A program made the position numbers and the translations under genes. A stretch of 64,000 bases of DNA, taken from contig JAAKBF010000007.1 of NCBI GenBank assembly GCA_012656075.1, positions 1,798,001-1,862,000 on the forward strand, written 5' to 3'. Of the stretch, positions 1 to 11,045 are shown piece by piece. The notes below the pieces were generated by a model, which worked only from the letters and a program-made list of their open reading frames with translations, made no database searches and was not told where the DNA came from. This DNA comes from Phytophthora hibernalis (taxonomy: Eukaryota > Oomycota > Peronosporomycetes > Peronosporales > Peronosporaceae). Numbering within the stretch: position 1 is the stretch's first letter; every line of letters starts with the position of its first letter.

Positions 1-8
1 AGAAGGCC

Positions 9-362
9 GTGCATGTCGGCCTTGAAAAGTTATCAGGCCGACAAATCGAGTATGCTACTTGGAAAGACAAGCTGCTCACGCACGTGGCCCAGTTGGACCT
101 GGACGTGGAGAATCGGCTTCTCGAAACCGGTCAACCGGAGCCGAAGGTTGGCATGCGTAACTTCCTGGAGTCTACGTCGCCACTTCTGACGGATGTAGAC
201 GTGAAGGAAGCTCCTCCTGATGAAAAATGGGATTGCGAAGGAAGAAGCAAAGGACGCACGAACCGCCAACGAATGTCGAAATGGAAGAAGAATTCAGCCT
301 TTCGGTCTCGGAGAAAGCTGAGCCAGACGAGGCGACTAAGGCTGTTTGAAGAGCTTTGGTGA
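9..362 (+). pseudogene. copia gag-like fragment
   Basis: An open frame of 117 codons precedes the integrase segment and overlaps it by a few bases in another frame. It is lysine- and arginine-rich near its end. I see no complete CCHC zinc knuckle, so gag is assigned only from its position upstream of the pre-integrase domain. It may start before the window. Confidence 0.45.
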
Positions 363-1651
363 AATCGACACCTCGGTACGTAAACGATATGCTACTTATT
401 TGTGTTGGTTACGCCGACTAACAGTTACGGATGGTCTGTGGATTGTTGATACAGGAGCTGGATTTGGAATAAGCCCAGACAAAGGCTGGTTCGAATCACT
501 ACACAAAAGTTCGAGTCATAGGTTTGAGTATGGTTACAGTAGCACATCAGAAACCGCTCTAACCGGCTCAATACAGATGCATGTTGCAAGTCCTTTCAAT
601 AAGCCTATCGGTCTAAAGATTAAGAACATCGCGTTTGACAAGGAATGTGGAAGCAATTTAATATGTGCTTGCCATCTTGCTAAACAAGAGTATAATCACA
701 TTAAATCCCAGGATGGAGAGTTTTTATACTTTTTCAATAAGGAAGGACAGCTTTTATTTGCTGCTATGCAAAAGGGGGCGGTGTATTACCTGCCCTCTTC
801 CAGGCAGATTAAGGTGCAAACCGTAAGCAAGAGCTTTACAGAAACACAGAAAATTGCTTTGATGCAAAAGTGGCATCTTAGACTAGGCCACGTTCACAGG
901 GCCAGACTATTAGCAATATTTTCTCATAAGTTAGTTGAAGGAATTCCTCATTTACCTCAGAATGAGCTAAAAGATATGCCTTTCTTCTGTGCGACTTGCG
1001 AAGTTGCAAACTCGACACGTATGTCATATAGAAATAAAATAGGGACACGGTCTAAGCAGCCATTGCACACTTTGCACATGGACACTATGGGAAAGATGAA
1101 AGTAAACGGTAACTATGGTGGATATGGTTATCAGTACACGTTAGCAATTGTGGACGATGCAACGTCGTTCAAGTGGCTATTTGTGATGAGGTCTACAAAA
1201 GAAGTTTACAGTCATGTGGTTAACCTCATACTACTGCTACAAAAACAGCATCACTATGAAATAAAGAGGATAAGAAGTGATGGCGGTACATAATTTGTCA
1301 ATCAAAAGATGAGGACATTTCTGCAGTCGAAAGGTATCAGTTTTGAGAAATCAAATGTAGGATGTCAAGAAGAGAATGGGAGCGCGGAGCTGTCATCAGA
1401 CATTAATGAGGCAGATAAGGAGTTCACTTCTAACAGCGGATATGCCAGTACACTGGTGGCCAGAAGCTATAAAATACGCCGTTGAAGTGGTAAATAGAAT
1501 TCCAACTTCTAGACTTGGTAACACTTCGCCCTACGAATCGTTGCATGATAAAAAGCCGGATGGTAATATACTTCAAATATGGGGCAGGGTATGTTATGCT
1601 CATATCTCAAATACGAAAAGAAAGATAAGAACTTAAGTTCAAGAGGTTTAA
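346..1651 (+). pseudogene. copia GAG-pre-integrase and integrase, broken by a stop and the nested element
   Basis: This segment carries the protease-to-integrase part of the copia polyprotein. The early part has WIVDTGAG, the aspartic protease active-site type (DTGA). Then comes the HHCC zinc-binding module (WHLRLGHVHRAR followed by FFCATC), and the integrase core with its first Asp in LHMDTMG and second Asp in RSDGGT. A TAA stop follows directly after RSDGGT at about 1291-1293; the frame continues with FVNQ, so this is a nonsense change. The catalytic Glu region and the C-terminal 'PYESLHDKKPD' block follow to about 1640. The frame then meets the nested TTAA insertion. It cannot encode an active integrase as read. 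Confidence 0.88.
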
Positions 1652-1693
1652 CCCCTCTAGCCCGAGCTTTTATTCTGTATCCTACAGAGTAAG
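1652..1693 (+). repeat. left terminal inverted repeat of the piggyBac-like element
   Basis: The outer 13 bases CCCCTCTAGCCCG match the right end with one mismatch. After a 5-6 base spacer difference, both ends carry TATTCTGTATCCTACAGA, itself a hairpin (TCTGTA, 3-base loop, TACAGA). Confidence 0.85.
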
Positions 1694-3418
1694 CAATAAC
1701 CTTGATTACAGTATACCTCGAAACCTGCGAGAATTATGCTGCTGTAAGCCCTTTCGCTCTCAATGATCCAGATCGGCCAAATTTGGCACAAAGACGAAAC
1801 AAAAGTGGCCATAGCATCGACAATGTATCCACCATCTGCGAGAATAGAGATCTTTTATTGGCTCCCCGGTCAAAACCTGCCACCAAGAAATATCCCGCAT
1901 TTTCGTTATGGCTACCTGCCCTATATGACCGCTAGACGTCAGTCAACCATCCTAGCAGCCAACAGGAGACTCTCCAACCGCGGACCGCGCGCAGAGGAAT
2001 AATTTGCCCAGTTCCTATCTAACGGTTTAGTGAGGAGGAGCTGGGCAATTTCTTCTCTGCGCGCGAACCAGGGCGACAGGATGAGGGTAACCAAGTAGCT
2101 TGTTTGACATATTCCTCCTCCTCGTTCATACGCTTAGGCTAACGGAACTTTATCTTCCATTTCAGTTACGGTGGAGTCCTTTTGTCGCCGCCCTACATAT
2201 TGTGCTATATCTGCGCGTACATGACCGCGTTACTCCCGCTTTGAACGGAAGCAATCCACACGAGCCCCATGTACAAGCATATACACAGGTGCGGTCTCCG
2301 TTTGTACTGAATGGTCGAGTAGTAGAAGTTATGCGTGTTGACTAACGTGTGCTACTTTTGTGGTTCTTATAGACAGCAAACGGTCTACAATACTCAGCGA
2401 CAGCTACATCTAGTTGATGCATGTGTAGAATGTCGAATGATAGCGTTGGCGCTGATGGTGGACAAAGCGCTCGTACCAATGCTGCATATCGTTACATTTC
2501 AAGAGATACCCTACATCATAAAGCCGTACTATGTCGAAGTAGAAAATTTACCAAACACTTTACTCTGTATCATCCTGACTTACAAGCATGCGCTTCATTA
2601 TACAATCCATCTTGTGCTACTCTATACTTCTGTATTATCCGGAATAAAGTCATTCATAACATTTGCTTATTCAGTAAGATCAGTCGTAAAGTTGGCACTG
2701 CCGTTCATTCAACCGGGCTATGTCTAGATCGAACGCATTGAGTAGCCTTATCAGCAGCTGATCTTGTGTTCGTGGCCGGAAACATCACCAAAGACAACCC
2801 CTTTGAATCCGAGCTTGGCATTGTGCGGACCTATGGCGTCCGAGATGGTAGCCAATTCAATCTAGAGCTGTGTACGACGCTTCATTGTTTCTCGGTTTTG
2901 ATGTCGGAGCTCTGGGTGCGTTTGGTGCTGAAGCTCAGTGACTGGAATGACTCAGTCTTGCCTGAAAAATGTGTCATTAGCATGCCAGCAACATTAGATG
3001 CAATGGAATCTCCTGCCTTCAAAGATGGCCAATTCGTGTTATAGATCATTCAAATGACCCCTGATCGTTGACCGTACGTATTGATAGCTCTCGGCTAAGC
3101 CTCTCGGCTTCCGCTGCTTCAGGACTTGGAGGTGTAGCTTGCGCAACCGCTGTGTGGACGTATTCTCTCCGGGGCGCTCGCCGTTTCCGAAATAAAGGGA
3201 GTGGGTGATCGGCAGACATGTCTGCATGTGGGCTGTCAACAGGATTTTCAAACCTGTTTGGGATTTATATTCGTCTTTCTATCGCAACAGAAGATCCCCC
3301 GTCTATCTACCCATCGCCCATCTGAGAGAAAGGATCGGCTAAACCTCACCCATACAAAAATCTATATGCGACGTTGGAGGTTGCAACCAAGTTTGCTGGA
3401 TATTAAATCCTGTAAAAA

Positions 3419-3457
3419 CGATTATTCTGTAGGATACAGAATACCGGGCTAGAAGGG
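3419..3457 (-). repeat. right terminal inverted repeat of the piggyBac-like element
   Basis: Read on the minus strand it begins CCCTTCTAGCCCG and continues with TATTCTGTATCCTACAGA, matching the left end. The TCTGTA/TACAGA hairpin is conserved, which suggests it is a functional part of the end. Confidence 0.85.
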
Positions 3458-3461
3458 TTAA

Positions 3462-5484
3462 AGCGCAAGTTTCTCGGTCTTGCAAACGATTTAAAGGGCT
3501 ACAGACTGCTAGATACTGTCAACAATGTATTATTGGTAGCTCGAAGTGTTAAGTTTGATACAGTTGATCAGTCGGATGTGATAGCCAGGTCATTCCAAAC
3601 AGGAACCATGCGCTAACCTCTAAAGCTAAAGAGAAGGAAGATATTAGAGCGTGCACAAGTGGCAAAGATAGCCCGTCTAAAGACCCGCCAACTCCAAGTG
3701 TGGGGGCCGTGGAGATGTGGGAGCTGATGTCACTCAGTGTGACGAGGATGAGAAGTCGAATGTTAGTCATCGTCTTCTCAGGTCGTAGAAAGGTCAACAT
3801 GTACCGAAATGGTAATAGACACACAAAAGGATATGGGCTATGGGGAACGCCACGATAAGCCGTAAGAGGCGACGAAGCCCAAGACTTAGTGGATATGACG
3901 TAACAATAAGCCCGATTTTAGAGGTCGAAGTAAGCAGAGCTCGTATACCAATACCGAAATCACTAAAGGCGGCATTATCAGGACCATACCGTGAATCATG
4001 GCTCGGTGCATTAGAAATTGAGTGTCAGGAGCTCTTAGAAAATAAGACTTGGAAGATGGTTGATCTACCCAAAGGACGCAAGGCTTTAGGCTGTCACTGG
4101 GATTTAGATATAAAATATCATGCAGATGGGTCTGTTGGGCAATTTAAAGCGCGACTACTGGTTATGGGGAATACCCAGCGATTTGGAATTGACTACGGAG
4201 AGATATTCTCACCGGTAGCCCGGTATGAGTCTTTGAGATTAGTGCTCGCAATTGCGGCAATAGAGGACTTTCACATCCACCAAATGGATGTGTCAACTGC
4301 GTTTTTAAATGGGGAACGATTAGAGGAAATATAAATGGTTCCACTCCTTGGATTTAGGCAACGTCAGAAGGGCAAAGTATGTACACTAATAAAGAGCCAA
4401 TATGGACTGAAACAGGCGCCCCGAATTTGGTACAGGGTGCTGCACACCTTTTAGAGTCATTAGGTTTTTCTCGATGCAAAAAGGAATACTGTTTGTACAA
4501 GAAAAAGTGGGAGGTTAGTGGAGTAACCGACGTCGTCTTAATATGTGTATATGTGGATGACTTAACCATTGCTGGCTCTAGGCTATCAGCTGTAAATTAA
4601 GGCAAAGTTGTCAGAACGCTTTAAAATGAAGGACCTTGGTGAGGTCCATTATCTGTTGAAAATGGAGATCAGAAGAGATAGAGATCATAAGCAACTCATC
4701 CTATCGCAACACAAGTATATTCTAGACTTGCTAGAAAAGTTTAATATGATGGACTGCTCAATAGTAGCTACTCTTTAAAGTATTACATTAGAAAAAGAGA
4801 CAAATCTCAGCGCCGAAGCTATTGCAGCACAGTCGTATGACTACTGTGGACTGGTAGGCTCTCTCATGTATCTGGTTAGAGGAACTAGACCTGATATTGC
4901 AAATGCTGTAAGAGAATTAAGTAAATTCCTATCTTGTTATAACAAGTCTCATTGGAGAGCTGCACAGAGAGTACTTAAGTATCTGAAAGGAACATCGATG
5001 TATGGGAAGAAACTAACAAAGAGGTAGTTTATGAACTATACACTGATCCGAGCTTCACAAATGCTAACGAGGACCGTAAATCAGTAACAGGTTACGTGTC
5101 AATACTCGCTGATGCATGTGTCTCTTGGAAGAGTTGTAGACAAGGTATGGTCAGTTTGAACACAGCTCAGGCTGAACTAGTTGCCGTAGGCGAGGGCGTT
5201 AAGGAAAGCGAATGGTTATGGCTACTTCTAAAGGAACTTGGATGGCAACAGAAACAGCCAATTTATTGTTGGTGCGACAATCCAGCAGCCATAATATAGT
5301 AAAGAATCCTGCTAGTCCTTCGTCGACTAAACATATTGAGACAAGATACTTGTATGCTCGTGAAGCGTATGAAAGAGAGTGTATAGATATAACGTACTGT
5401 AATACCAAAAATATGGTAGCAGATGCGTTGACAAAAGCGCTACTGCAAGAAAAATTATGCAAGCTACGAGAGCTTTGGGTGTGA
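3462..5484 (+). pseudogene. copia reverse transcriptase and RNase H, degenerate
   Basis: After the nested insert the copia frame continues. RT_2 motifs are present: ALGCHWDLDIKYHADG, FSPVARYESLRLVLAIAA, HQMDVSTAFLNGE, then a stop at about 4332. The active-site box YVDDLTIAG lies at about 4549-4575 in a shifted frame. TRPDIANAVRELSKFLSCYN marks the RT end. RNase H follows with AELVAVGEGVKESEWL, CDNPAA and KHIETRYLY, ending at 5484 with the usual ADALTKAL tail. At least four frame breaks separate these blocks, so the copy is dead. Confidence 0.9.
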
Positions 5485-6464
5485 GAAACCATGAAGCCGA
5501 GAACAGTAGCGAAAATGTGCAGGCAAACTAAGCGGCACAGTCCCTCGGTTGCGCTGGCGACGTCGTTAACTAGGCACTGCAAATCATGTTAATAAATTCA
5601 ATTAACGATTTGTTTGAGCTGCCTATCATAAGATAAAGTTTCAGGTAAGGTTGTCAGACAAGAGTTAAGATTTTGTCCTCTCATCTCAGTTTTGCAAATT
5701 AAGCTATGTTTCATGGAATGAGTTTATTCTATATGGATATAAAGAACTGTCAAGCCACTTTTGCATATTGCTGTTGCACATTGTGTGTTGGGCATGTGAT
5801 GCACATCATAAGATAAGACTTTATTTGTTGCACATCATGAGATAAGTTTTTAGGTAAGACCGTCAGACACGAACTAAGTTATGGCCCCCTCATCTCAGTT
5901 CTGCAAACGAGAGCACAAGGTTCTGGGATTTAGTTTAGAACACATGAATAAGGTAATCTGTCAAGCTACTTTGTGGAAAAGTTAGCTTCAGTTGGCAAGA
6001 GTGTAATTAAGTGGGTTCATTAAGGTCAAATGGATGTCATTTGGTTTATGGGACCCTCACATGGCCATTTATAATTATACTTATTATAAGACACCTACAG
6101 ATTTACAAGACGGATGTAAAGAGATCCTACAAAGCAGATTTTGCTAATTCGAAGCAAGTATCGGGTGAGCGTCTCTTTTGTGGGAGTGTTGTAGTTTAGG
6201 GTAAGTACCAACTTTTGGTAAGCAGATCCTATTTCTAATCCTTTTAGAAACATATGAAAATGGTCAGAACTTGATATTAGTATAAGTATACTGGGCTTAA
6301 GAGATGCTATTGAGTGGCAGCCAAGGCCAACTTAGGAAAAGAGAACCTAACCGAATGAAGAGCTGGGGACGGCACTCACTTTTGATTTAGCCGCCCCGTC
6401 TGACGGTTAATAAACACACACCTACGGGCCTAGACAACACAGATACCATTCTTTTGTACAACAT
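5485..6464 (+). other. non-coding interval between the two copia copies, probably LTR-derived
   Basis: No supported gene lies here. The interval follows the RNase H stop of copy 1, where a 3' LTR is expected, and precedes the truncated integrase of copy 2. It contains a degenerate internal duplication (5625-5975), a purine-rich GGGAGTGTTG box at about 6181-6190 that resembles copia polypurine-tract/LTR starts, and a possible polyadenylation signal AATAAA at about 6409. I could not define LTR ends by matching a second copy. Confidence 0.45.
5625..5975 (+). repeat. degenerate direct duplication with a period of about 208 bp
   Basis: The block starting ATCATAAGATAAAGTTTCAG at 5625 recurs at 5834 as ATCATGAGATAAGTTTTTAG. 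Both continue in parallel through GGTAAG, GTCAGACA, CCTCATCTCAGT and CTGTCAAGC.ACTTT. A third partial ATCATAAGATAAG lies at about 5806. Reiterated motifs like this are common in LTR U3 regions. Confidence 0.7.
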
Positions 6465-6504
6465 GCGCAGAGATGAAGAAGCGGAGGATGTCCTACCGCA
6501 ATTC

Positions 6505-9164
6505 GAAGGGTTCGTGAGACAAACAACCCATCAGCACCATTCATATGGACACAAATGGTCCTATGAAAACTATGGGAGTGTTCGGAAGCCTGGGAACGAT
6601 CCGATACTTCCTAAGTATCATTGATGACAACACATCTTGGCGTTAGACTTTTGTACTACGCAATAAGAAAGAGGTGTTTGAGAAGGTAGAAGAACTTCTA
6701 CTGCAGCTAGAACGTGAGGGAAAGTTCACTATTCGTCGGATTAGATATGATGGTGGTACCGAATTTGTAAACACCGCGTTTGAGAGCTTCTGTAAAGGGA
6801 AGGGCATTGTCTTTCAGACGTCGAATCCGTACTCCCCGAAGAGAATGGAGCTGCAGTGCGCGACCACCAGAGTAAACTCGACCGAGTACGCTGTCCATTA
6901 AAAGATGCAGCCATGGAGAATAGATGGTGGCCCGAAGCTCTCATGTACATGACATATGTGCAGAACCGCACTCCTATGAGCCGCGTAGGAAACAAGACAT
7001 CGTATGAGATGGTAAACAGGACACAACCTAACGTGAGCAATCTACCGGTTAGGGGATTGCGCAAGTTCTCGCAGCTCTGAGAAAAGAAAAACTGTCCTCA
7101 AGAGCCATTAACTGCCGGTTTCTAGGGATGCCGGAGGAAACTAAGGGTTACCGACTTCGGGACGTGTACAGTAACAGACTCATCTTGTCCAGAGATATGC
7201 TCTTCGATACAACCAATGCTGCTGATTTGATTCAGCGAGCATTTGGACAAGACGAAGAAACCGTCACAACCGAATTTGCCGCGCGAGAGTCACCTGCAGC
7301 AAAAGGAGTGAAATCACCTGCCGCCGAGATTATCGAGGTAGTGGGAGTCGAATCACCTGCTAACCAGACCACGGAAACAGTTGGAGCTGAAGCACCTGCA
7401 ATTGAGTCTACTGGAGCAGTGGGAGATACACGTAAACGAACCGACGTGCGGGACTCGTGGAGGCGCAACCGCGCGGTGAACCGCGACCACGTCGAGAGAC
7501 TAACAAAACAAACCGATATCAGGACTATCAGTGTTTCCAGGCGATGATAGACAAGACCATTGGTCAGACTTCACTGGGACACAAGGTGCCTACACCCCGG
7601 TCACTGAAAGAAGCCATGAACGGGCCTCATAGAGAACAACGGAAGCAAGCCCTTGAGCTTGAGTTTGACTCTTTGATTGAGAATGGGACGTGGAAAATCG
7701 TACCACTGCCACCTGGACAAAACTCGTTGCCATGTCATTGGGTACTAGTAGTAAAGTGTAACGCTGACGGAACTGTCGAGCGATTCAAAGCACGCCTCGT
7801 CGCACAAGGTAACCACCAAAGTATGGGGCTGACTGTGATGAGGTGTACGTGCCAGTGGCGCGATTCGAGTCGCTACGCCTAGTTTTGGCTATTGGGACCA
7901 TATTGGACTGTCATATCCACCAAATGGATGTCCATACAGCATTCCGCAATGGTACAAGAGAAGGAGAACAAACGATCTACATGAGACAACATCATGGTTT
8001 TGCGAAGTGAGGCTGCGATAATCTAGTCTGTGAACTTCAAAAGAGCATTAATGGTTTGAAGCAAGCCCCTCATATCTGGTATAGAGTCCTTCATACCTTC
8101 TTGACGTCGATGGGTTTTGCACGCTGCCACAAAGAGTTTTGCATCTACGTGCAAAAAGTGGGAGAAGAATGGCTTATAGCCGTGGTATATGTCGACGATT
8201 TAACGATCATGCCGCGGATATGAGTCTGATCGACAAGCTCAAAGTAGAGCTGTCAAATCGGTTCAAAATGAAGGATCTGGGTGACATCCACCACATTCTG
8301 AAAATGGAGGTACAGCGCAAGAGGGACTAGCGTGTGATGATGATCTCACAACGCAAATACATTGCAGAGCTGATCACTAAGTATAATATGGTCAAAAGCT
8401 CGCCTATGATGATACCACAAGTTCCTGGCCTCACACTAGAGACAGAAACAAAGTTGAGCGTAGAACAGATTGTTGCGCAGCCTTATGACTACAGAGGCAT
8501 CGTTGGATCACTCCAATATTTAGTCCGTGGGACAAGACCGGACATTGCTAATGCAGTTAGAGAACTGAGTAAGTTTCTATCATGCTACAACCGTACACAT
8601 TGAGATGCAGCTAGACGGGTACTCAAATACTTGAAAGGGACGTCGACGTACGGTCTGTTTCTCGATGGGAAAAAGAGAGACGTGACTTACGAAGTGTACA
8701 CAAGACGCGAGCTTTACGTGTCAACCGAAAGAACGCAAATTCGTTACCGGCTATGTGATTCAGATGAATGGTACTAGTGTATCATGGTGTTGTAGCAAAC
8801 AGGGAGGCGTACTGCAGAGGAAGAACTCATCGCATTGAGTGAAGGAGCCAAAGAAAGGGAGTGGCTATGCCATCTCCTGAAAGAGATGGGATTTCCTCAA
8901 AAGGTTCCCGTGCAAGTATGGTGTGACAGCAATGCTGCCATCAGTATTGTCAAGAACCGCGGAAACCTCAAGGCCAACAAGCACATTGAGATTAGATATA
9001 TCTTTACGAGAGACCTTGTTGCGCTTGGCAGGATCAAGATTGGCTACTGCTCAACCACAGAGATGACAGCAGACATTCTTACGAAGGCACTGCCAACTAA
9101 ACAGTTTTTAAAGCTAAGAGAGAAGCTAGGAATTCGAGATCTTGGACTTATCCCGGGGTGTTGA
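6505..9164 (+). pseudogene. copia integrase-RT-RNase H, broken
   Basis: The integrase core is seen as a MDTNGPMK block and IRRIRYDGGTEF, in several frames. The copia KGYRLRDV block follows at about 7140. A low-complexity stretch at 7260-7420 repeats ESPA-type units about four times. RT motifs are NSLPCHWVLVVKCNADG, RFKARLVAQGNHQ, HQMDVHTAFRNG, YVDDLTIM, and TRPDIANAVRELSKFLSCYN. RNase H carries CDSNAAISIVKN and KHIEIRYIFTRD and ends with ADILTKALPTKQF. Stops and frameshifts separate most blocks, but the final 8835-9164 frame is clean. Confidence 0.88.
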
Positions 9165-9340
9165 GCGGAACACTCCTGCATCTCCGCCAGCGACGGTAAG
9201 ACCACTGTGGGTAGCCGACATGCTACCCATAAAAATGAGAAATGTAAGCAACTCCTAAAACAGATATTTGTGGAGGTTTATTAGTCTTTTGGTTTGAAAT
9301 TTAGGTCGTTGTTCGGCACCTCAAAACCAGTGCCGCACCT
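9159..9340 (+). repeat. probable 3' LTR start of copia copy 2
   Basis: A purine/C run CCCGGGG abuts TGTTGAGCGGAACA, which has the TGTT...AACA symmetry typical of copia LTR 5' ends and sits at the RNase H stop. The 3' boundary is not defined because no second LTR copy is visible. Confidence 0.5.
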
Positions 9341-9378
9341 CCAGCAATTTTGTTCGAGGTCGGAGCTCAGTTCTTAGG

Positions 9379-10145
9379 TTGATGGCAGGAAGACAAACGA
9401 GAATATTGTGGAGTCGTGACGGGGGCAAGAGATCTATGGATATCCTGCTCGATTGGATCACCACAGAGGGGAACTACCGCAAGTGGAAAGGAGGGGTGAA
9501 GCGCTCGGGTGTGTCTAAAGAGTGGTTTTGTGGGATCATCAAAGGCAGGATGATTGATGCCGATATCACGCATCGCAAGAACGACGACATTTGTGAGAAG
9601 ATCAAAAGTCTCGAGGCGAGTTTCAAGCGAGCGGAGGATTGGCGAGCTAATACTGACCAGGGCGTTTTGGATGAGGGCGACATCAAGAGAGCCCTCGCCA
9701 AAATGTGTCCACACTACGACCATTTGGCACCAGTGCTGTTTGAACGAGCGCCCACGCGTCCGTTGTACTTCTCTGACGCTCAAAATGACGCAGAGGATAG
9801 CGGCTCGGTGCTTGTAGCCGATCCGGACGAGAATCGGCTCCCATCGACCACCAAGGGATCTAAAAAGCGCAAGTCTGTTGAGGAGGAGTGAAATTCCGCT
9901 CCTCCATGCTCAAATTGAAGCAGGAAGAAGACGACAAACGCATCAAAATTGAAGAGCAGAAACTTGTTTTGGCTGTCAAGAAGGAGGAGAGGGAGGCAAA
10001 GATGAGTGAAGTCAATTTCAGTATTTTGGAGTCCAAGGCTCGACAAGCTGCTATTCATGAGAAGACCCAACTCCTTCTGGTGAGAAAGCAACTTCAAGAT
10101 GCAGGTGTCAGCCAAAACGAGATTGACGAAATGCGACCAATGTAG
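9379..10145 (+). CDS. Myb/SANT-like transposon accessory protein with coiled-coil tail (one frameshift)
   Basis: The first part (170 codons) has a helical N-terminal domain with spaced tryptophans (LLDWITTEGNYRKWKG, SKEWFCGIIKG), as in Myb/SANT-like proteins of Harbinger-type transposons, then an acidic stretch and a basic KKRKS patch. It stops at 9889-9891. A second frame from 9888 continues with a charged coiled coil (KLKQEEDDKRIKIEEQK) to 10145. The phase difference equals one missing base, and accessory proteins of this kind normally end in such a coiled coil, so the two frames are probably one ~255-residue protein. In the family this protein helps the transposase bind DNA or enter the nucleus; that role is inferred. 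Confidence 0.6.
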
Positions 10146-10199
10146 ATTTTGATTTAGACCTGCACCAAATCTCTATTCGGTAGAGTCATCTAAAAGAAA

Positions 10200-11045
10200 T
10201 TAAAGAATTTGCCGTCGTCTATCTTCTTCGAGGGGAAAATCGTATTGTAATTCTTCTTCGTCGCTGCTGTCCTCGTCATTGTCAACATCAGGTGGGTCGT
10301 CACCGATCAGAAGGTTGTGAATTATCGCTAGTGCGTGGACAGCTCTAACAAGTCGCTTCATATCGCTTTTTCGTGAAATCAGAACTCTCATCTTCTTTAG
10401 CCACTGAAATCGCCCTTTCAACATCCCAATCGTATGTTCAGCTTTTATTCGAGCCTGGGCGAGATGTCTATTAAACCATTCGTGCTGTGAGGGAGAAGTC
10501 TTGTTGTGGGGTCGCTTAAAGGCTGATATCATGACAGCTGAGGGTGTGTAGGCACTATCCCCAGAAGATACTCTTTGAATTGAAGTTGCGATTCAGGAAG
10601 AGTTTTGAGTTCTCCCATACGCAGTTGTCGTGGGTTGAGCCCACCCAACCAGCGTTGAGATACAAAATTCGCCCTTTGTCATCGCAAACCACCAAACAAC
10701 TGACAGCATAATTCATCTTCCGTGAAAAATAGTCTTCTCCGCAGAGAGTGTTTAAATTCCAAAGGCAATAAAGTCCCATCAATAAACCCCACACAGTCTG
10801 GAAATTTCCACTTTGCTCGAATCCTCGAAGCCAAACTCCGTCTCTCCTCTTCCCCCGGCCAAGCGATGACATTGTCACGGATGTATAACAGCGCTTCGAC
10901 GGTTCTTTTAACGTAAAGCGACACCGTTCACGTTCCAATTGAAAAGAAGTCGGCCAGTTTGTTTGGCGTAGCTCCATTACCACTTGTACCAAAGAACTTC
11001 AACGTTACTAGCAGGTGCAATTCCGCATTCACAGCAAGATGGCAA
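10200..11045 (-). pseudogene. PIF/Harbinger DDE transposase, frameshifted
   Basis: Conserved DDE_Tnp_4 blocks are present on the minus strand. The N-terminal part (about 11040-10930) reads LLVTLKFFGTSGNGATPNKL. Then come FPDCVGFIDGTLLPLEF (first Asp), RGRILYLNAG-type and WVGSTHDNCVW (second Asp), and AEHTIGMLKGRFQWLKKMRV (Glu) near the C-terminus, which ends acidic. The blocks sit in at least two frames with switches at about 10925, 10735 and 10545, and the start lies near or beyond 11045. Some switches may be homopolymer errors, but four breaks make a pseudogene likely. Confidence 0.85.

Larger units (their letters stand above)
1648..3461. mobile_element. piggyBac-like element nested in copia copy 1 (TTAA target duplication)
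   Basis: TTAA at 1648-1651 and TTAA at 3458-3461 flank a 1,806 bp insert. The insert starts CCCCTCTAGCCCG and ends, on the other strand, CCCTTCTAGCCCG. TTAA duplication with ends starting CCC is the piggyBac signature. Skipping the insert plus one TTAA joins the copia frame without a gap: the integrase tail reads directly into the KRKFLG...KGYRLLD block that all copia elements have. This shows precise insertion. Inside I see only short open frames (2100-2345, 2335-2727, 2421-2741, 2766-3044) and none with a recognisable piggyBac DDD transposase, so it looks non-autonomous or decayed. Confidence 0.82.
1..5484 (+). mobile_element. Ty1/copia retrotransposon copy 1, degenerate, window-truncated
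   Basis: Pieces of one copia polyprotein appear in the order gag-like, GAG-pre-integrase, integrase, reverse transcriptase, RNase H, which is the Ty1/copia order (integrase before RT). The 5' part runs off the window start, so the 5' LTR is not seen. The coding frame is broken by in-frame stops (for example in the integrase after the second catalytic Asp) and by frameshifts, so the copy cannot make a full polyprotein. It is interrupted at 1648-3461 by a second transposon. Copy 2 downstream shares long identical peptide stretches in the RT C-terminus, so both belong to one family. Confidence 0.9.
6465..9340 (+). mobile_element. Ty1/copia retrotransposon copy 2, 5'-truncated
   Basis: The copy begins inside the integrase zinc-binding tail (RRMSYRNSKG, matching TRMSYRNKIG of copy 1), so gag, protease and the pre-integrase domain are missing. 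Integrase, RT and RNase H blocks follow to the stop at 9164. A probable 3' LTR starts at about 9159. The end at 9340 is approximate. Confidence 0.85.
9379..11045. mobile_element. PIF/Harbinger DNA transposon, convergent accessory gene and transposase
   Basis: A DNA-binding-type accessory gene on the plus strand (9379-10145) converges on a DDE transposase on the minus strand (10200 to about 11045), with only about 55 bases between stops. This two-gene layout is known for PIF/Harbinger elements. I could not find terminal inverted repeats or a 3 bp TWA duplication, so the outer borders are uncertain. Confidence 0.7.

Noticed and set aside
2335..2727. A transposase or membrane protein encoded inside the piggyBac-like element
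   Set aside because: The 130-codon frame is hydrophobic by chance composition and shows none of the piggyBac catalytic or Cys-rich blocks.
9300..9378. Terminal inverted repeat of the Harbinger element
   Set aside because: No matching inverted sequence was found near 11045-11240.
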